From Fimbriimonas sp. (GTDB lineage Bacteria > Armatimonadota > Fimbriimonadia > Fimbriimonadales > Fimbriimonadaceae), in contig JARXAE010000021.1 in NCBI GenBank assembly GCA_029866005.1, forward strand, positions 31,755 through 95,754: a DNA stretch of 64,000 nt, given 5' to 3'. The notes beneath the pieces were generated by a model. That model searched no databases and was not told the origin of the DNA. It saw only the letters and a list, made by a program, of their open reading frames with translations. This document shows positions 23,703 through 33,397 of this stretch, piece after piece (position 1 is the first letter of the stretch; each line of letters begins with the position of its first letter). The translations under genes and the position numbers were made by a program.

Positions 23703-25006
23703 CGGATCGTCATCCCCACGATAAGCCCGCCCTGTACAGCAATGTTCAAGGTCATTTTTGTTTCTCCCAGCATCAGTCTGTATGAGCGACGGACATCCTT
23801 GTCGCCCTCGGACTTGATCAACACAAAATCGCCTAGCTCTCCCATTTCCGCGAACTGTTTGGAGCTAGAGATAAGGACAGAAACAGGTACTTGCTTCAAA
23901 AACTCATTGCTGAAATCACTTTCGTTGACAGAACCTTTCAGCAGGTTCACAAACATCTGGCGATGCTTCGCCGTGAGTTCGGGCATCGTGTCCACAGTCA
24001 TCGGCGGGATGGGTTTGGGATAAAAATGTTCGATCACTTCGTTGCTGAGAATGCTCCGGCTCCGATGTTCGTGGTTGGCCAAAACGATCACCGTCGTGCC
24101 ATCGACGGCCCGATCAATCATGGTCGAAAAGCCCGGGATACCGCCCTCATGAGCATAGCTGTAGATTTTTCCGTTCTCGTATTTCGGATGCCAACCAAAC
24201 CCGTAGGGTTCCTTCAACTTCACCGTCGTCGGGTCTGGGTTAAACATCAGCTCCTTCTCTGCAGTTGTAAAAAGTCTGGTGCCCCTGAGAGCAATGTCCC
24301 ATTGAGTCATGTCCGCCAATGTCGTGACAAGGGCACCCGCGGAGTATGGCCAGTCCATGTTCATCTGGAAGCTCGGCTTTCCGTTCTCACCGAAGCTTTC
24401 GACGACCTTAAACCGCCTTTCCGATCCTGTTGATCGCATTCCGGCTGGTCGTAGTAGATATGCTTCGAGAGCGCTATAGTAGTCCTTCTTCGTAGTTCGC
24501 TCAATTAGACAACCCAGCAAGGCATAAGCCGTGTTGTTATAGCTGTACCTGGTGCCAGGTGCGAAGTCCATCTTCTCGTCCCTCACAAGCTGCCAGATTC
24601 CATCCGGGTTTACGGCCTTTTGCATTACGAAAGCAAACTTCTTTGAGTTGGTATAGCTTGGAATTCCGCTGGTATGGGTCAGCAGTTGTCGAATAGTCAC
24701 GGGATGCCAGTCCGTCGGCGTATCTGGCATAAGCTTGCCAAGCGTGTCTTCGTACGCAAACTTCTTTTCCCTGACTAGCCTGACGATCACACCTGCAGTG
24801 AACTGTTTTGTTATCGAAGCGAGACGATAGTGTCCGTCATGATTTGGAGTCGAGCCCTTGCCATAGGTCTTCAGATGGACCACCTTTCCGTCTTTCACCA
24901 CGGCAACTCCAACACCTAGTAGCCCTTTTTCAAGGTGCTTCTGGACGATAACGTCAACCGGATTACCCTGAGCTAGAACGAATGAAAGCGCGACACTGGT
25001 GAGCAT
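23699..25006 (-). CDS. Secreted serine hydrolase, beta-lactamase/class C fold
   Basis: 435 residues with a signal peptide (MLTSVALSFVLAQ). The S-x-x-K nucleophile motif is LASITKQFTAG (about residues 65-75), the Y-x-N motif is YSYNNTAYALLG (near 150-160), and HEGGIPGFST carries the HxG in place of KTG. These are the features of esterases, D-aminopeptidases and penicillin-binding protein 4*-type enzymes; substrate is unknown, and resistance to antibiotics should not be assumed. The last ~100 residues form a small beta domain (MTLNIAVQGGLIVGMTIR). No operon partners. Confidence 0.88.
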   Translation of the reverse strand: MLTSVALSFVLAQGNPVDVIVQKHLEKGLLGVGVAVVKDGKVVHLKTYGKGSTPNHDGHYRLASITKQFTAGVIVRLVREKKFAYEDTLGKLMPDTPTDWHPVTIRQLLTHTSGIPSYTNSKKFAFVMQKAVNPDGIWQLVRDEKMDFAPGTRYSYNNTAYALLGCLIERTTKKDYYSALEAYLLRPAGMRSTGSERRFKVVESFGENGKPSFQMNMDWPYSAGALVTTLADMTQWDIALRGTRLFTTAEKELMFNPDPTTVKLKEPYGFGWHPKYENGKIYSYAHEGGIPGFSTMIDRAVDGTTVIVLANHEHRSRSILSNEVIEHFYPKPIPPMTVDTMPELTAKHRQMFVNLLKGSVNESDFSNEFLKQVPVSVLISSSKQFAEMGELGDFVLIKSEGDKDVRRSYRLMLGETKMTLNIAVQGGLIVGMTIR

Positions 25007-25096
25007 TGCGAGTCAATACGATTGCGAATTGCGAATGAGTTGCGCGAAATTTGCCATAATAGTTACTTAGGCCTGTTTCAGGTCTTGACCTTGTGC

Positions 25097-25184
25097 AGAG
25101 CGGTGTCCGAGTGGTCGAAGGAGCACGATTGGAAATCGTGTAGGCGGAAACGTCTCGAGGGTTCGAATCCCTCTCGCTCTGCCA
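25097..25184 (+). tRNA. tRNA-Ser (anticodon GGA), CCA encoded
   Basis: Class II tRNA: acceptor AGAGCGG/TCGCTCT (one G-T pair), D-arm TCC...GGA, anticodon stem CACGA/TCGTG with loop TTGGAAA (anticodon GGA, reading UCC/UCU), a long variable arm, T-arm GAGGG-TTCGAAT-CCCTC, discriminator G and encoded CCA. The next gene starts 10 nt downstream, so it may be read from the tRNA transcript. Confidence 0.97.
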
Positions 25185-25194
25185 GCTACCTACC

Positions 25195-25749
25195 ATGCTG
25201 GTACACGAACTTCAGCTCATTCGAGAATCACTCGACTCTCGCATCAGAACAGGCAAGCTCGCCCTAGAGACTCCCTCAGATCAGGAACTTGTTCTCGTTC
25301 CCCAAGTCGAAGACTCATTCGCGATTCAGATCACTTTCAGTGCACCAGATGACATCAAGGTGTCCTTGGAACCCTGGCACGAGCATGTGAGTTCGGTCGA
25401 ACAGGCTACCAACTTGGCCATTTGGCTTCTCACACCTTATTACCGAGTTGTCGCGATGTACGCTGGCGGTGGGGCGGTCAGGACTCACCTCGAAATTTTT
25501 CGAGATGAAGGATGGGATGACATGTTGGGAATCTACTTCATGAATCCTGAGGAGGGCTTACCAGAACCCGACGAGATCAGAATCCGGCAACAGGCTGTGT
25601 TCTTGGACTCAAACTTTTTAACTTACTATCCCCAAGCCGAGCTTGACGCCGCCGGTTACCCGGTTGGAACCCTGCTTGGCGAGACCATTTACCAACAGAG
25701 AAGTGGTGAGTGGCACCCGACGAACGTGCCCGACCTGCCGCAAAATTGA
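25195..25749 (+). CDS. Unknown protein immediately after tRNA-Ser
   Basis: 184 residues, not recognised. No signal peptide or membrane segment. Mixed alpha/beta composition with acidic, aromatic segments (DIKVSLEPWHEHVSSVEQATNLAIWLLTP, EIFRDEGWDDMLGIYFMNPEEG). The ATG is only 10 nt after the tRNA 3' end and has no ribosome-binding site of its own in the gap. It converges on dgt with 15 bp between them. The open frame, lack of internal rare-stop structure and reasonable composition support a real gene. Confidence 0.6.
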   Translation: MLVHELQLIRESLDSRIRTGKLALETPSDQELVLVPQVEDSFAIQITFSAPDDIKVSLEPWHEHVSSVEQATNLAIWLLTPYYRVVAMYAGGGAVRTHLEIFRDEGWDDMLGIYFMNPEEGLPEPDEIRIRQQAVFLDSNFLTYYPQAELDAAGYPVGTLLGETIYQQRSGEWHPTNVPDLPQN

Positions 25750-25764
25750 GAATATCCGATACAG

Positions 25765-26829
25765 TTACGTCTCCCAGGCGAGTGGAATGTGAAGTCTTTG
25801 ATAGGTTTCGATAGCGAACCGATCAGTCATCCCGGCTACATAGTCCACCGCCCCTTGGACCCCATCGTAGCCCTCTGGCAAGGTTCCAGCTCCGAGAAAG
25901 TGAACAAACAGGTCTTGAACCAGCTTCTCTGCTTTCGTCACATCGGGATACAAAACTGGGTATCGGAGGTACACGTTGTCGAACATCCACTCTTTCAGCC
26001 CATTCATGGCCGTCAGATATTCGTCGGAAATTCTCACGAACGGCTGATCAACGCTCTGTTCAATGACATCTCTGACCAGGATTCCGATCCGATCCGAATA
26101 CCGCGTCCCGAGCACATCAAACTCCGCCGGCACACATTCGATAATCCCTGAGCGGACAGCGTCGTCAATATCGTGATTTAGGTACGCAATTCGGTCGCTG
26201 AGCCTCACAACCGCTGCTTCCAATGTCGAAATCTGTTCACCATCCGCATCGCTAAGGTCCTTGCGCCCTTTGCTATGACCATCGATTCCCTGCCGAACTT
26301 CTTCGCTGAGGTTCAAATTCTCCAGCACATCGACAATCCGTAACGACTGTTCATAGTGCCGAAATCGCCTCGGAGCTCCGGCGCCGGCCTCTAGCGGCAG
26401 AGCCTCCTGATCCGCTTCACTTCCCTGCCCCTTCCAGTAAGCCGCGATTGCTTCGTCGAGAGCTCGCTCACCTGCATGCCCAAAAGGTGTGTGTCCGACA
26501 TCGTGACCCAGCGCAATCGCCTCGATCAGATCCTCGTTGAGTCTGAGGGCTCGTCCGATGGTTCGAGCAATTTGCGCGACTTCGAGAGTGTGAGTCATCC
26601 GCGTCCGGTAATGATCACCTGCGGGGTCGATGAAAACTTGAGTCTTGTGCTTAAGCCGACGAAACGCCTTGCTGTGCAGAATTCGATCTCGATCCCGCTG
26701 AAAGCAAGTTCGAACTAAGTCTTGCTCCTCGTCAACAACACGTCCACTTGAATCTCGCGCGAGACAAGCCAAAGTCGACAACGCGGAGACTTCTCGGGTT
26801 TCAATTTGCTCACGAATCGTCATCGGCAT
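25765..26829 (-). CDS. dgt: dGTPase-like deoxynucleotide triphosphohydrolase
   Basis: 354-residue HD-domain enzyme that splits dNTPs to nucleoside and triphosphate, helping balance nucleotide pools. Motifs: RDRILHSKAFRRLKHKTQVF, then HYRTRMTHTLEVAQIARTIGRALRLN, ALGHDVGHTPFGHAGERALDE with the HD metal pair, and the later Asp in AYLNHDIDDAVR. The length fits the short (non-E. coli) dGTPase-like type. ATG 26829 and ATG 26823 are equally possible. It lies 35 bp below fliD on the same strand but has no functional link to motility. Confidence 0.92.
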   Translation of the reverse strand: MPMTIREQIETREVSALSTLACLARDSSGRVVDEEQDLVRTCFQRDRDRILHSKAFRRLKHKTQVFIDPAGDHYRTRMTHTLEVAQIARTIGRALRLNEDLIEAIALGHDVGHTPFGHAGERALDEAIAAYWKGQGSEADQEALPLEAGAGAPRRFRHYEQSLRIVDVLENLNLSEEVRQGIDGHSKGRKDLSDADGEQISTLEAAVVRLSDRIAYLNHDIDDAVRSGIIECVPAEFDVLGTRYSDRIGILVRDVIEQSVDQPFVRISDEYLTAMNGLKEWMFDNVYLRYPVLYPDVTKAEKLVQDLFVHFLGAGTLPEGYDGVQGAVDYVAGMTDRFAIETYQRLHIPLAWET

Positions 26830-26863
26830 CGGTTACAGACGACTGAGAACCTCGCTGTGCCGC

Positions 26864-29137
26864 TTAGTTCGAGGAATTAGAAGATGCAAACAGTTGAGCA
26901 AGAGCATTTCCTTGGCTCTTCATCGAGTTCATACGCGACTCCATCGCAATAAACTTCGCCTTCAGATCGTCACTCTTTTGCGTGGCCCTCTGGTTGATTC
27001 GGTCGATATCTTTTTGGAGGTCGTCCGCTTGCCGCTTAAAGACATCCTGCCCAGAAACCGCCAGTCCATTCAGCGAGTCGGTAAAGGTTTTCAAAGCCTC
27101 GTTGATAGATCCCGAAAGACCGCGTACGTAACTCATTGAACCAACCGAACCAGTTGTGACTCCCGTATATTGGATCTGAAGCCCATTCGCTACCGTGTTC
27201 CCTGTTGCGCCGGTTAAGAACTGACCGCTACCGGTCGCCGCTTGGCCCGCGATGGTTCCCGCTATATCCAGTCCATCGACTAATGACCCAGCACTGAAGC
27301 CAACTCCCGAGTTGGTTCCGAGTGGCGACTGATTGCTGACTAAGCTGAACCGCCCGCTGGTTCCGAATTTCTTGCTATCAACCTGCAATTTGCCCCCATT
27401 ATCGCTGGCGATCACAAGATCCTTGAGCCTTGAATCACTGTTGATTTTGCTGACAATGTCACTCATCGTGGCTCCGACATCAATGTTCAGAGCATAGTTT
27501 GAGCTTCCGAACAGCCCGCCACTAAAAGTTAGAATCTCGGAAACCGTGTTGGCACCCGTTTTGGTAGTGGCAGCCACGTAACTCGTCTTCGTCGCCGCCT
27601 GTGTAATGTTGATATCGTAAGGTACAAGCGCAGATGGTTTTGCCGTTGAAGCTGCCGAGACAAACGTCAGCGCGTTGTTGGCGCTTGATCCCGAGTTTTG
27701 GAAGATCTTTCGGACGCCTTCTGGATCCTTCTGGAGCGCAGTCTTGAAGGCTGAAGTATCGAAGTCGATCGTTCCCTTTGAGTTCAAACGCATTCCGATT
27801 GAAGCCGCATTTCGATAGTCCCCGGTCGCCCCTTCAATGTTGTTGAACAACGAGACGGTGAAGGTTGAAAGGAATTGCCTGACCGTAGAATCGCCAAAAA
27901 GTGGTCCAGTAGCAAACGTCTTGTCATCGAACTGGCTGTACTGATCGATGAAAGCTGCTGTTTCGTTGAAAGACGTAATGAACGATTGCACCCGATTCGA
28001 AATCGTGTCCGCATCGCTCGACATACTAATCGTTGACTTTTCAGGCGTCGTAACATTAGCTTTCAGCAAAGTCAGCGAAGCGCCTGGGATGACACTCTTA
28101 ATGCTATTGGTTGAGGAGGTGAGGCTCACTCCGTCGATCGTGTACGCAGCATCCTGTGCCTGAACAAGTTCATTGGCGGCACCGCTCTGGAGAATTCCGA
28201 GAGCCGACAAAGTGTTACCAGTGTCGGTGAATGTCGGTGTGGACGAAGGATTCTTGATTTCAAGTCGATACTTTGTGGAGCCGTTCTCGGTGATTGAGAC
28301 GACCGAGGCGGTCGCACCGGTAGAAGCGGCGTTGATCTTATCTGCAACTCCTTGCAGGGAATCCGTTTGGAGATTCAGTGTCACCGAAACGCCATTAATT
28401 TGAACTGTTTGGTCGGTTAGCCCAGTCGCGCCCATGAGCGTCCCCAGCGCAGTCGTGGACGCGGTGAGCTTGGTGCCAGCAGCACCGTTACTAATCGACT
28501 CACGGATACTCGATGTAGCGTTAAGTACTCCAAGCGTGTTCAATATGGATCCAGTGACATCGGAAAGCTGGGGTTTGCCAGTAAGCCCGGTCGTGCCAGA
28601 CGTGAAAGTAAGGTACGCGTTATTCGTTCCTCCGTCTATGACGGATGCCGTAACACCAACCCCGAGCGTATTCACTTTCTGGGCAATCGTAGTGATCGAA
28701 TCAGTAGCTTCAACTGTCACGGCCTTCCCGTTCACATTAAACGATCCGGTGTAGCCGAGACCAGCGATCGCACTTGATTGCGCACCGCTTGAGAGCTTTT
28801 GAGATTGGGCGAGTTTGGAGACGGTGAGGTTGAACGAACCCGCGAGGGTCGCTCCTGGTTCGACGGTGACTGAAGCAACGGCATTATCACTTGACGAAGC
28901 TGTAATGGCCGAGAATGTCCCCAGCGTTGTCAGCTGGTTCCCTGCAGATGCAATTCCTGTAATCTTTGTGGCGAACTGACTGTAAAGCTCTGCGCGGTCG
29001 CGGAGGGTTTTCTGCTGCGCAGACATCCGCTGGATAGGAGCCTTTTCGATACTAACGAGTTGCGAAACAATGCTGTCCGTGTCAAGACCGCTACTCAATC
29101 CGCTGAATGAAATCCCGTTTGTACTCGAAACTGCCAT
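26864..29137 (-). CDS. fliD: Flagellar filament cap protein FliD (hook-associated protein 2)
   Basis: 757 residues, longer than the ~470-residue enterobacterial form. The N-terminal GISFSGLSSGLDTDSIVSQLVSIEKAPIQRM is diagnostic, and the C-terminus has the expected coiled coil (QADDLQKDIDRINQRATQKSDDLKAKFIAMESRMNSMKSQGNAL) that packs in the filament. Between them are Ser/Thr/Gly-rich beta domains exposed at the tip; the additional length lies here. Cap proteins promote flagellin folding at the growing tip. The ATG is 14 bp after the HDOD gene stop, with a GGAG-type site upstream, so it shares an operon with cheW, cheA and the HDOD protein. Confidence 0.95.
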   Translation of the reverse strand: MAVSSTNGISFSGLSSGLDTDSIVSQLVSIEKAPIQRMSAQQKTLRDRAELYSQFATKITGIASAGNQLTTLGTFSAITASSSDNAVASVTVEPGATLAGSFNLTVSKLAQSQKLSSGAQSSAIAGLGYTGSFNVNGKAVTVEATDSITTIAQKVNTLGVGVTASVIDGGTNNAYLTFTSGTTGLTGKPQLSDVTGSILNTLGVLNATSSIRESISNGAAGTKLTASTTALGTLMGATGLTDQTVQINGVSVTLNLQTDSLQGVADKINAASTGATASVVSITENGSTKYRLEIKNPSSTPTFTDTGNTLSALGILQSGAANELVQAQDAAYTIDGVSLTSSTNSIKSVIPGASLTLLKANVTTPEKSTISMSSDADTISNRVQSFITSFNETAAFIDQYSQFDDKTFATGPLFGDSTVRQFLSTFTVSLFNNIEGATGDYRNAASIGMRLNSKGTIDFDTSAFKTALQKDPEGVRKIFQNSGSSANNALTFVSAASTAKPSALVPYDINITQAATKTSYVAATTKTGANTVSEILTFSGGLFGSSNYALNIDVGATMSDIVSKINSDSRLKDLVIASDNGGKLQVDSKKFGTSGRFSLVSNQSPLGTNSGVGFSAGSLVDGLDIAGTIAGQAATGSGQFLTGATGNTVANGLQIQYTGVTTGSVGSMSYVRGLSGSINEALKTFTDSLNGLAVSGQDVFKRQADDLQKDIDRINQRATQKSDDLKAKFIAMESRMNSMKSQGNALAQLFASSNSSN

Positions 29138-29151
29138 GTAAACCTACTCCA

Positions 29152-30033
29152 TCAAGCTGCAACCATTCCGTAAAGCTTGCTAGCCTCAGCTACCTTCTTC
29201 CGCACTTGCTCCTGAATCTGTTCGAGAACTTCGTCAGAAAGGCCCAAAGCCTCATAGATCACAGGGTCAATTCCGCTAAGAGGTGCCGTATCCTGGCCGT
29301 AGTAAACGTGCTTATGCATCCAGTCAGCAAGGTGCAAAGTCGCGAGAGCTCTGTCCACATCTGGTTCAAAGGGACCTTCATGCCATCGAATGCTCTGAAC
29401 GATCTGATCGGGAAGCCCCCACTTCTCGGCGATCATCGCACCGATGCCAGCATGGCTTTCACCCAAAAAGTGAGCTTCGACTTCTTCGTATGAGACTCCC
29501 TCTTTGAGAGCCTTCTTTACCATCTTATCGTAGACCGACTTGAAGTTGCAGAAAATGAACATACGACCAATGTCGTGCAAAATCCCAATCGTGGACAGAG
29601 TTTCAATCGACTTCTTGTCAACGCCAAGCTTATGACCAATCGTTTGGCAAGCAGCAGCAGTAGCAAAGCTATGCTCCCAAAACCTACGCGCGCCTTCCGG
29701 GTCCACTGGATTCTTGCTACTGAATGCGGCGATTGATCCTACAGAAAGAGTAATCGTGCGAACCTGTTGAATTCCGAGGATCATAACCGCCTGACCAACA
29801 CTCGTCACCTGACGCGAGATGCCGTAGTATGCAGAGTTGACGATTCGCAAAACCTTGGATGCCAAAGCTTGGTCACCAGCGATGATTTCGTCAATGCGGT
29901 GTAAGTCGGGCTCCGTCTTATTGGTTTCATCCAAGACCTTTGCGACCGCCGTCGGCAACGGTGGAAGCTCCTTGAGCGATTGCTCAAGGCGCTTACGAAT
30001 AACCAATGCTTCTGCATCAACAACCATTTTCAA
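29152..30033 (-). CDS. HDOD-domain signalling protein
   Basis: 293 residues built of a single complete HDOD domain: LPPLPTAVAKVLDETNKTEP...IIAGDQALASKVLRIVNSAYYGISRQVTSVGQAVMILGIQQVRTITLSV, followed by the second half with HSFATAAACQTIGHKLGVDK. HDOD proteins have no known catalytic activity and serve as protein scaffolds in chemotaxis, cell-division and cyclic-di-GMP pathways. The start overlaps the cheA stop by 17 bp, which strongly ties it to the chemotaxis output. ATG 30027 is an alternative start. Confidence 0.92.
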   Translation of the reverse strand: MKMVVDAEALVIRKRLEQSLKELPPLPTAVAKVLDETNKTEPDLHRIDEIIAGDQALASKVLRIVNSAYYGISRQVTSVGQAVMILGIQQVRTITLSVGSIAAFSSKNPVDPEGARRFWEHSFATAAACQTIGHKLGVDKKSIETLSTIGILHDIGRMFIFCNFKSVYDKMVKKALKEGVSYEEVEAHFLGESHAGIGAMIAEKWGLPDQIVQSIRWHEGPFEPDVDRALATLHLADWMHKHVYYGQDTAPLSGIDPVIYEALGLSDEVLEQIQEQVRKKVAEASKLYGMVAA

Positions 30034-32080
30034 ACCCTCGTGTTACTTCTAAAACCGAATTGACATCGACAATCAAAGCGACCCGCCCATTGCCAAGAAT
30101 CGTTGCCCCCGAAATCCCGGGTAATTCTCCACAATATTTGCTGATCGACTTGATCACGACCTCTTGTTCTCCTAGAAGTCGGTCCACAACCAAGCCAACT
30201 TTCTGCTCAGCCGAACCTACCACTACGACGTAGTTATCGGCAGATTCTTTCGTGAAACTTCCAGGAACTTTGAAAACATTTCTAAGTTTCAGGATCGGAA
30301 CTGTCTGACCCCTTAAGATGATCACTGGTTGGCGACCAACTTTAGTGATTGGCTGGGCATCAATGGCCAGCGTTTCAATGATCGATCCAATAGGCATGAC
30401 GTAATCGACATCGCTCACCCGAGACAACAATCCGCCCATAATCGCAACAGTCAATGGCAGTTTCAGAATAAACCTGGTACCGACACCGACGGTGCTCTCA
30501 AGGTCGATCAGACCTCCCATAGCCATGATGTTGGATCTTACGATGTCCATTCCGACACCTCGTCCGCTTACGTCGGTGACTTCCTTTGCCGTACTGAAAC
30601 CGCTGTGGAAAATGAGCATCTGAGCATCTCGATCCGAAAGCCGAGAGGCTGCTTCAGCCGACATCAGACCCTTCTCTACGGCCTTCGCTCGGAGTCGATG
30701 AGGATCTATTCCGCGACCATCGTCGATGATTTCAACCCAGATCGCATTATCTTTGTGCTTCGCTGTGAGTCGAACGGTTCCCACTTCCGGCTTGCCAACT
30801 GCAATCCGCTCCTCAGCGCTGGACTCAAGACCATGATCTACGGAGTTCCGGATCATGTGAATCAATGGGTCGCTGATCCCCTCGATGACGCTTCGGTCAA
30901 CCTCAGTCTCGCCACCCTCGATGACCATCTCAACCTTTTTTCCAAGATTTCGCGACAGATCGCGAACCAAACGTGGGAAACGTTGGAACACAGTATCAAT
31001 GGGAAGCATACGAGCCCGCATGATTTCCTCTTGAAGCTCGCTCGTGACTCGTCCGATGTGTCCGACAGTCTCGGCTAGCGATTCAACTTCTTCGCCGGAA
31101 GAGGCCTTTGCAGCAATGTTTGCACCGATCTGGCTTAAACGGGTTCGGTCGATGACCAACTCACCAACAAGGTTCATCAAGTTATCGAGAAGTGAAACAT
31201 CGACCCTGATCGTCTGACTTGATTCCCGCTTAGCCTCCGGTGCACGTCGGTCAGCTTGCCGACGATCGTTGCCACGCTCCACCATCGTCTCCATGACCGC
31301 TGGAGTATTCTCCGGTTGTACTTTGATACCTTCATCAGCTGGCGTGTATGGTGTTACATCGACCGATTTGACTTCTCCGATCGCCGACAAGCTCTTGCTG
31401 ACATCTACTGGGTTTGCGTTTAGAGCTACAAGAAACCGGGCCTCGAAGTCAAACTCCTCAGCCTCAAGCTTCTCTTGGACAGGATTTGCCCAAAGGATTT
31501 CCCCACAGCCATTGATCGCGCTGATCGCCATGAACATGCGCACGTATTTCATTCCGCACGTCTCGTCAAGTTCGACTCGGATCTCGTAGATGCCGGCCAG
31601 GGTCGGGAGCGCATTAAGTGTCTTTATAACTTCTGAAGGCCAAGTAACGACTTGCTTCTTCGTACTCTTCGTGGCCGACACTCCCCCACTCGCTCCTGCA
31701 GCGAACGCATTGAGCATATCAACCAACTCTGGATAGGTCGCAATGTCTTGACCCGTTTCCGCCAACATCTCTTTACCGCCCAACATGATGTCAACGGTTT
31801 GAATTAAGCAGTCCGCAATCTCAGGTGTAACCACCAGAGAGCGATCTCGCACCTTGAACAGAACATTCTCAAATTCGTGGGTAAGGTCTGCGTAATTTGC
31901 AAATCCCATCGCACGACTGGAACCTTTGATAGTGTGTGCAGCTCGAAAGATCGATCCGATCCGATCATCAGTCGGGTCAGCCTGAAGCTTTCCGATTTCA
32001 GCCTCGAGAATCGTTAGTTGTTCCTCGGTTTCCTGCAAAAACAGGTCGAGGTACTCGTTCATATCAACGCCGGCACTCAT
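30017..32080 (-). CDS. cheA: Chemotaxis histidine kinase CheA
   Basis: 687 residues with the full class II kinase layout: P1 phosphotransfer domain with HTIKGSSRAMGF (phospho-His near residue 50), a variable region about 130-260 in the P2 position, P3 dimerisation helices, P4 ATPase with HMIRNSVDHGLE (N box), DDGRGID (G1) and GRGVGMDIV (G2), and the P5 CheW-like receptor-coupling domain from about 560. It should phosphorylate a CheY-type regulator, which is not encoded here; nor is any chemoreceptor. The gene overlaps cheW by 4 bp upstream and the HDOD gene by 17 bp downstream. Confidence 0.96.
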   Translation of the reverse strand: MSAGVDMNEYLDLFLQETEEQLTILEAEIGKLQADPTDDRIGSIFRAAHTIKGSSRAMGFANYADLTHEFENVLFKVRDRSLVVTPEIADCLIQTVDIMLGGKEMLAETGQDIATYPELVDMLNAFAAGASGGVSATKSTKKQVVTWPSEVIKTLNALPTLAGIYEIRVELDETCGMKYVRMFMAISAINGCGEILWANPVQEKLEAEEFDFEARFLVALNANPVDVSKSLSAIGEVKSVDVTPYTPADEGIKVQPENTPAVMETMVERGNDRRQADRRAPEAKRESSQTIRVDVSLLDNLMNLVGELVIDRTRLSQIGANIAAKASSGEEVESLAETVGHIGRVTSELQEEIMRARMLPIDTVFQRFPRLVRDLSRNLGKKVEMVIEGGETEVDRSVIEGISDPLIHMIRNSVDHGLESSAEERIAVGKPEVGTVRLTAKHKDNAIWVEIIDDGRGIDPHRLRAKAVEKGLMSAEAASRLSDRDAQMLIFHSGFSTAKEVTDVSGRGVGMDIVRSNIMAMGGLIDLESTVGVGTRFILKLPLTVAIMGGLLSRVSDVDYVMPIGSIIETLAIDAQPITKVGRQPVIILRGQTVPILKLRNVFKVPGSFTKESADNYVVVVGSAEQKVGLVVDRLLGEQEVVIKSISKYCGELPGISGATILGNGRVALIVDVNSVLEVTRGFENGC

Positions 32081-32541
32081 TCGTTCACTCCAATCAAGCT
32101 GTTCATGTCAACAATCGAAATCAAGGTGTCATCGAGATTCACGATTCCGCGAACCATCTCGCTAAGAATTGAATTCGCTTCCGAAACCCCTTCCTGGACA
32201 TCGCTTTCGGTGATCGTAATCACCTCAGCAACGTCATCCACCAAAAACCCAACCGAACCATGATCGTTTTCAGTAACAATCACATAGCCATCCTCAACAG
32301 GCCTTTCCGACGGGATACCGAGCCGAATTCGTAAGTCTGAGATCGGGAGTGTGCGTCCTCGTAAGTTTGCGAGACCGAGCAGGTGCGGTGTTTGGGATGG
32401 TAACGGAGTCACCTCCCGCCAGCGAATGATTCCGGTTACGGAATCAACACTGAACGCAAAGTGCTCATCACCAAGTTGGAAGCGCACGAGTTTTTGCTCG
32501 GGTAGCATCAAATCGTTTTCAAGGACTGCGACTTCTGACAT
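32077..32541 (-). CDS. cheW: Chemotaxis adaptor CheW
   Basis: 154-residue SH3-like coupling protein linking receptors to CheA. It has the family's core strands: VRFQLGDEHFAFSVDSVTGIIR, LLGLANLRGRTLPISDLRIRLG, and IVTENDHGSVGFLVDDVAEVITI. First gene of the motility run; a 50-bp gap separates it from the divergent HAD gene, where no strong -10 on this strand was identified. A 4-bp stop/start overlap with cheA suggests coupled translation. Confidence 0.94.
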   Translation of the reverse strand: MSEVAVLENDLMLPEQKLVRFQLGDEHFAFSVDSVTGIIRWREVTPLPSQTPHLLGLANLRGRTLPISDLRIRLGIPSERPVEDGYVIVTENDHGSVGFLVDDVAEVITITESDVQEGVSEANSILSEMVRGIVNLDDTLISIVDMNSLIGVNE

Positions 32542-32591
32542 AGCTGTTAGATCAATCTTTGGCTTCTCTCCCTGCCATCTTTACTAGCAAA

Positions 32592-33392
32592 ATGCCGATT
32601 CAACTTCTCGCAATCGATCTTGACGGGACTCTGTTGCGGTGGGATCACACCCCGCACCCGTATGCCCTGGAGCAGTTGGCACTCGCGAACGCCGCCGGAG
32701 TCCGAGTTGTGATTGCCTCTGGGCGCTCAATTCAAAGCATCCGTACGGTGCTTTCCGGATTTTTGGAAGTTGGGGCGGCTGTGGCAACAAATGGGGCAGA
32801 TGTTTGGGCCAGTTCTAATGAGCACATTCACCAAGATGTGTTGAATCCAATTGTCAAACGCGCAGCTTTGGACTACGCTCTCAAGCACAATCTGCACCTC
32901 AGCTGTTATTCAACAGACGGCACGTATGCCCTGCAGGAGTCGGAGTTTCTTGACGAGTATCGAGAGCTTGTCAAAGGGGTCCCGATCAACCTGCGAACGC
33001 CAGACCAGGTCATGGCAATGCCCATCTTTAAACTCGTTTACATTGCTGATGCGGAACTGGTGCCCCAGATGCGACTCGAACTAGAACCCGAACTGACCGC
33101 CCTCGGTGCAGATCTCACCGAAAGTGCCCCTCGCTATCTGGAGATTCTTCCAAAGGGCGTTAACAAGGGGTCAGGGCTAGAGCACCTCTGCCAGCATTTT
33201 GGACTCAAGATAAACCAAGTCGCGGCCATCGGCGACTATCGGAATGATATCGAAATGATCAAGCTCGCTGGACTTTCAGGAGCAGTTAGCAACGCACTGG
33301 ACGACGTTAAGCAACTCGCACAATTTACAGTTAGAAGCAATGAAGAGGGCGGAGTAGGTGAGTTCATCGCTCGCTATGTGCTACAACCATAA
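32592..33392 (+). CDS. HAD phosphatase, Cof type
   Basis: 266 residues of the haloacid dehalogenase superfamily, Cof/class IIB. Motif I is LLAIDLDGTLL with the nucleophile Asp, motif II is VIASGRS, motif III a Lys in ILPKGVNKGSGL, and motif IV is AIGDYRNDIEMI. The IIB cap lies between motifs II and III. Such enzymes dephosphorylate sugar phosphates or flavin/pyridoxal phosphates in the cytosol; the substrate is not predictable. ATG 32592 begins at the canonical motif; a TTTACT box lies 6 nt upstream, again suggesting a leaderless start. It may lead a four-gene run ending at 36843, although the following three genes encode secreted proteins. Confidence 0.9.
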   Translation: MPIQLLAIDLDGTLLRWDHTPHPYALEQLALANAAGVRVVIASGRSIQSIRTVLSGFLEVGAAVATNGADVWASSNEHIHQDVLNPIVKRAALDYALKHNLHLSCYSTDGTYALQESEFLDEYRELVKGVPINLRTPDQVMAMPIFKLVYIADAELVPQMRLELEPELTALGADLTESAPRYLEILPKGVNKGSGLEHLCQHFGLKINQVAAIGDYRNDIEMIKLAGLSGAVSNALDDVKQLAQFTVRSNEEGGVGEFIARYVLQP

Positions 33393-33397
33393 GTAGT

